NCBI GenBank assembly: GCA_041859375.1
Contig: JBHEKP010000259.1
Location: forward strand, 1 to 14,358
Origin: JBHEKP01 sp041859375
GTDB lineage: Bacteria > Hydrogenedentota > Hydrogenedentia > Hydrogenedentales > CAITNO01
Length of the DNA stretch: 14,358 nt
Direction of reading: 5' to 3'
A program made the translations under genes and the position numbers. Below, one piece after another: positions 13,927 through 14,358 of this stretch. Numbering within the stretch: position 1 is the first letter of the stretch; every line of letters begins with the position of its first letter. The notes under the pieces are model-generated. The model was not told where the DNA came from. It ran no database searches and saw only the letters and a list, made by a program, of their open reading frames with translations.

Positions 13927-14358
13927 AACCCATCCACAAAACCCAGCGGGTCGCGCATGTTCCAGCGGGCGGTTTTGGGGTTGTAGTAGCGGAAGGGCGC
14001 GAAGTACTGGCCCACGGCCTGGTCCCAGCGGTGGCCCGTGTAGCCCACCGTGAGCGGCAGCCCCGCCGAGCGGGACAGCTCGCCGTAGGGCGCGTAGTCA
14101 TACCGCGCCAGGGGGGCCTTCGTCTGGCCGACCAACTGGCGCACACTGCCCAGGTGGTCCCCGAGCACATAGCGCGCCTCCGCCGTCGCCGGGGCCGCCC
14201 CCTCCAGCACCGCCAGCCCGGGCAGGTGCGTGGTGCGCGGCGCGCCCACCTCCCAGTAGGACGCGCCCGCGCCGTGTTCGCTGATTTCGTCCCAGCCCGC
14301 CCAGCGGTGCCACGTCGTCCGGTCGTCCGCCGTGCCGGGGTAATCCTCCGCCTCCCTG
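13473..14358 (-). CDS. Rhs/YD-repeat protein, C-terminal part, with a zincin-like toxin tip
   Basis: Open to the right edge, so the long N-terminal part lies outside; 295 codons are visible. The core end is typical Rhs: YVLGDHLGSVRQLVG, RYDYAPYGE, then FAPFRYYNPKTARWNMRDPLG and GLNVYAYVSGNPINNQDIYGL, the conserved end of the repeat cage (codons ending near 13869). Rhs proteins wrap and deliver a variable C-terminal toxin to neighbouring cells. Here the tip is 131 aa (13473-13868), hydrophilic and AT-rich. It holds HERYHKKHGQH: an HExxH with further His at the places where zinc metallopeptidases of the metzincin type have their G and third His (HExxHxxGxxH). I infer a small zinc protease toxin; a His-rich nuclease is the main alternative. 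No signal or secretion domain is visible in this fragment. The stop is 23 bases before the next gene. Confidence 0.9.
   Translation of the reverse strand, partial: REAEDYPGTADDRTTWHRWAGWDEISEHGAGASYWEVGAPRTTHLPGLAVLEGAAPATAEARYVLGDHLGSVRQLVGQTKAPLARYDYAPYGELSRSAGLPLTVGYTGHRWDQAVGQYFAPFRYYNPKTARWNMRDPLGFVDGLNVYAYVSGNPINNQDIYGLSGKVPCRKLRTEKSRINTNNIDDPKRPKDEDNEYDYPYIPEEVYKEIEKILHDGNSSWPKDEVTRTRNEERWRRKNGDNEEILNHERYHKKHGQHVDYVNLDDKNKSSVKWRVYPPNVNNNETGLMCEKEE

Overview
The window is high-GC bacterial DNA with densely packed genes on both strands. No gap between genes exceeds about 220 bases, and I see no rRNA, tRNA, CRISPR array or insertion sequence. The gene mix is a secreted glycosidase-like protein, a Tat-exported sulfatase, a Gfo/Idh/MocA oxidoreductase, an Ig-domain surface protein and an Rhs protein. 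This resembles polysaccharide-degrading, sulfatase-rich environmental bacteria such as Hydrogenedentota, Planctomycetota or Lentisphaerota relatives. That placement is inferred from gene content only; no marker here proves it.

Layout. 1-1244 (minus) is the start of a secreted glycoside-hydrolase-like protein that runs off the left edge. It diverges from a plus-strand group: an unrecognised exported 508-aa protein (1429-2955), a VanZ-like membrane protein (2980-3351) and a bifunctional class A penicillin-binding protein (3449-5596). The PBP meets a minus-strand sulfatase (5597-7108) tail to tail with no base between the stop codons. Upstream of the sulfatase on the same strand is lexA (6987-7805). 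It has a good sigma70-type promoter and a CTG-N10-CAG operator over the predicted transcription start. Its reading frame runs on about 63 codons past the normal LexA end and overlaps the sulfatase start, which suggests a small frameshift. Divergent from lexA is a 48-aa DUF4177-like microprotein (8024-8170), followed by a secreted protein (8254-9591) with an Ig domain and a C-terminal LP-x-x-x-G/membrane/Arg tail. Minus-strand genes follow: a zinc-ribbon DUF2007-like membrane protein (9539-9931), the Gfo/Idh/MocA oxidoreductase directly upstream of it (9937-11175), and a beta-lactamase-fold serine hydrolase (11382-12647).

The right end is the most unusual part. An Rhs protein enters from the right edge (13473-14358, minus). 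Its core is GC-rich, but at the end of the conserved core (about 13,870-13,930) the DNA turns strongly AT-rich and stays so for about 1.2 kb. This island encodes a 131-aa C-terminal tip with an HExxHxxHGxH motif (zincin-like) and, 23 bases downstream, an unrecognised 226-aa protein in the position of an immunity protein. The island ends at about 12,755, beside a near-perfect 10-bp-stem palindrome of REP-like appearance. I read this as a polymorphic toxin tip and immunity cassette acquired by exchange. The metallopeptidase assignment and the immunity role are hypotheses.

Working together: the glycosidase-like protein, sulfatase and oxidoreductase could serve sulfated-glycan breakdown. The PBP and possibly VanZ act at the envelope, LexA handles the DNA-damage response, and Rhs handles contact-dependent competition. 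Apart from the short same-strand runs noted in the entries, nothing in the sequence shows that they form one pathway.
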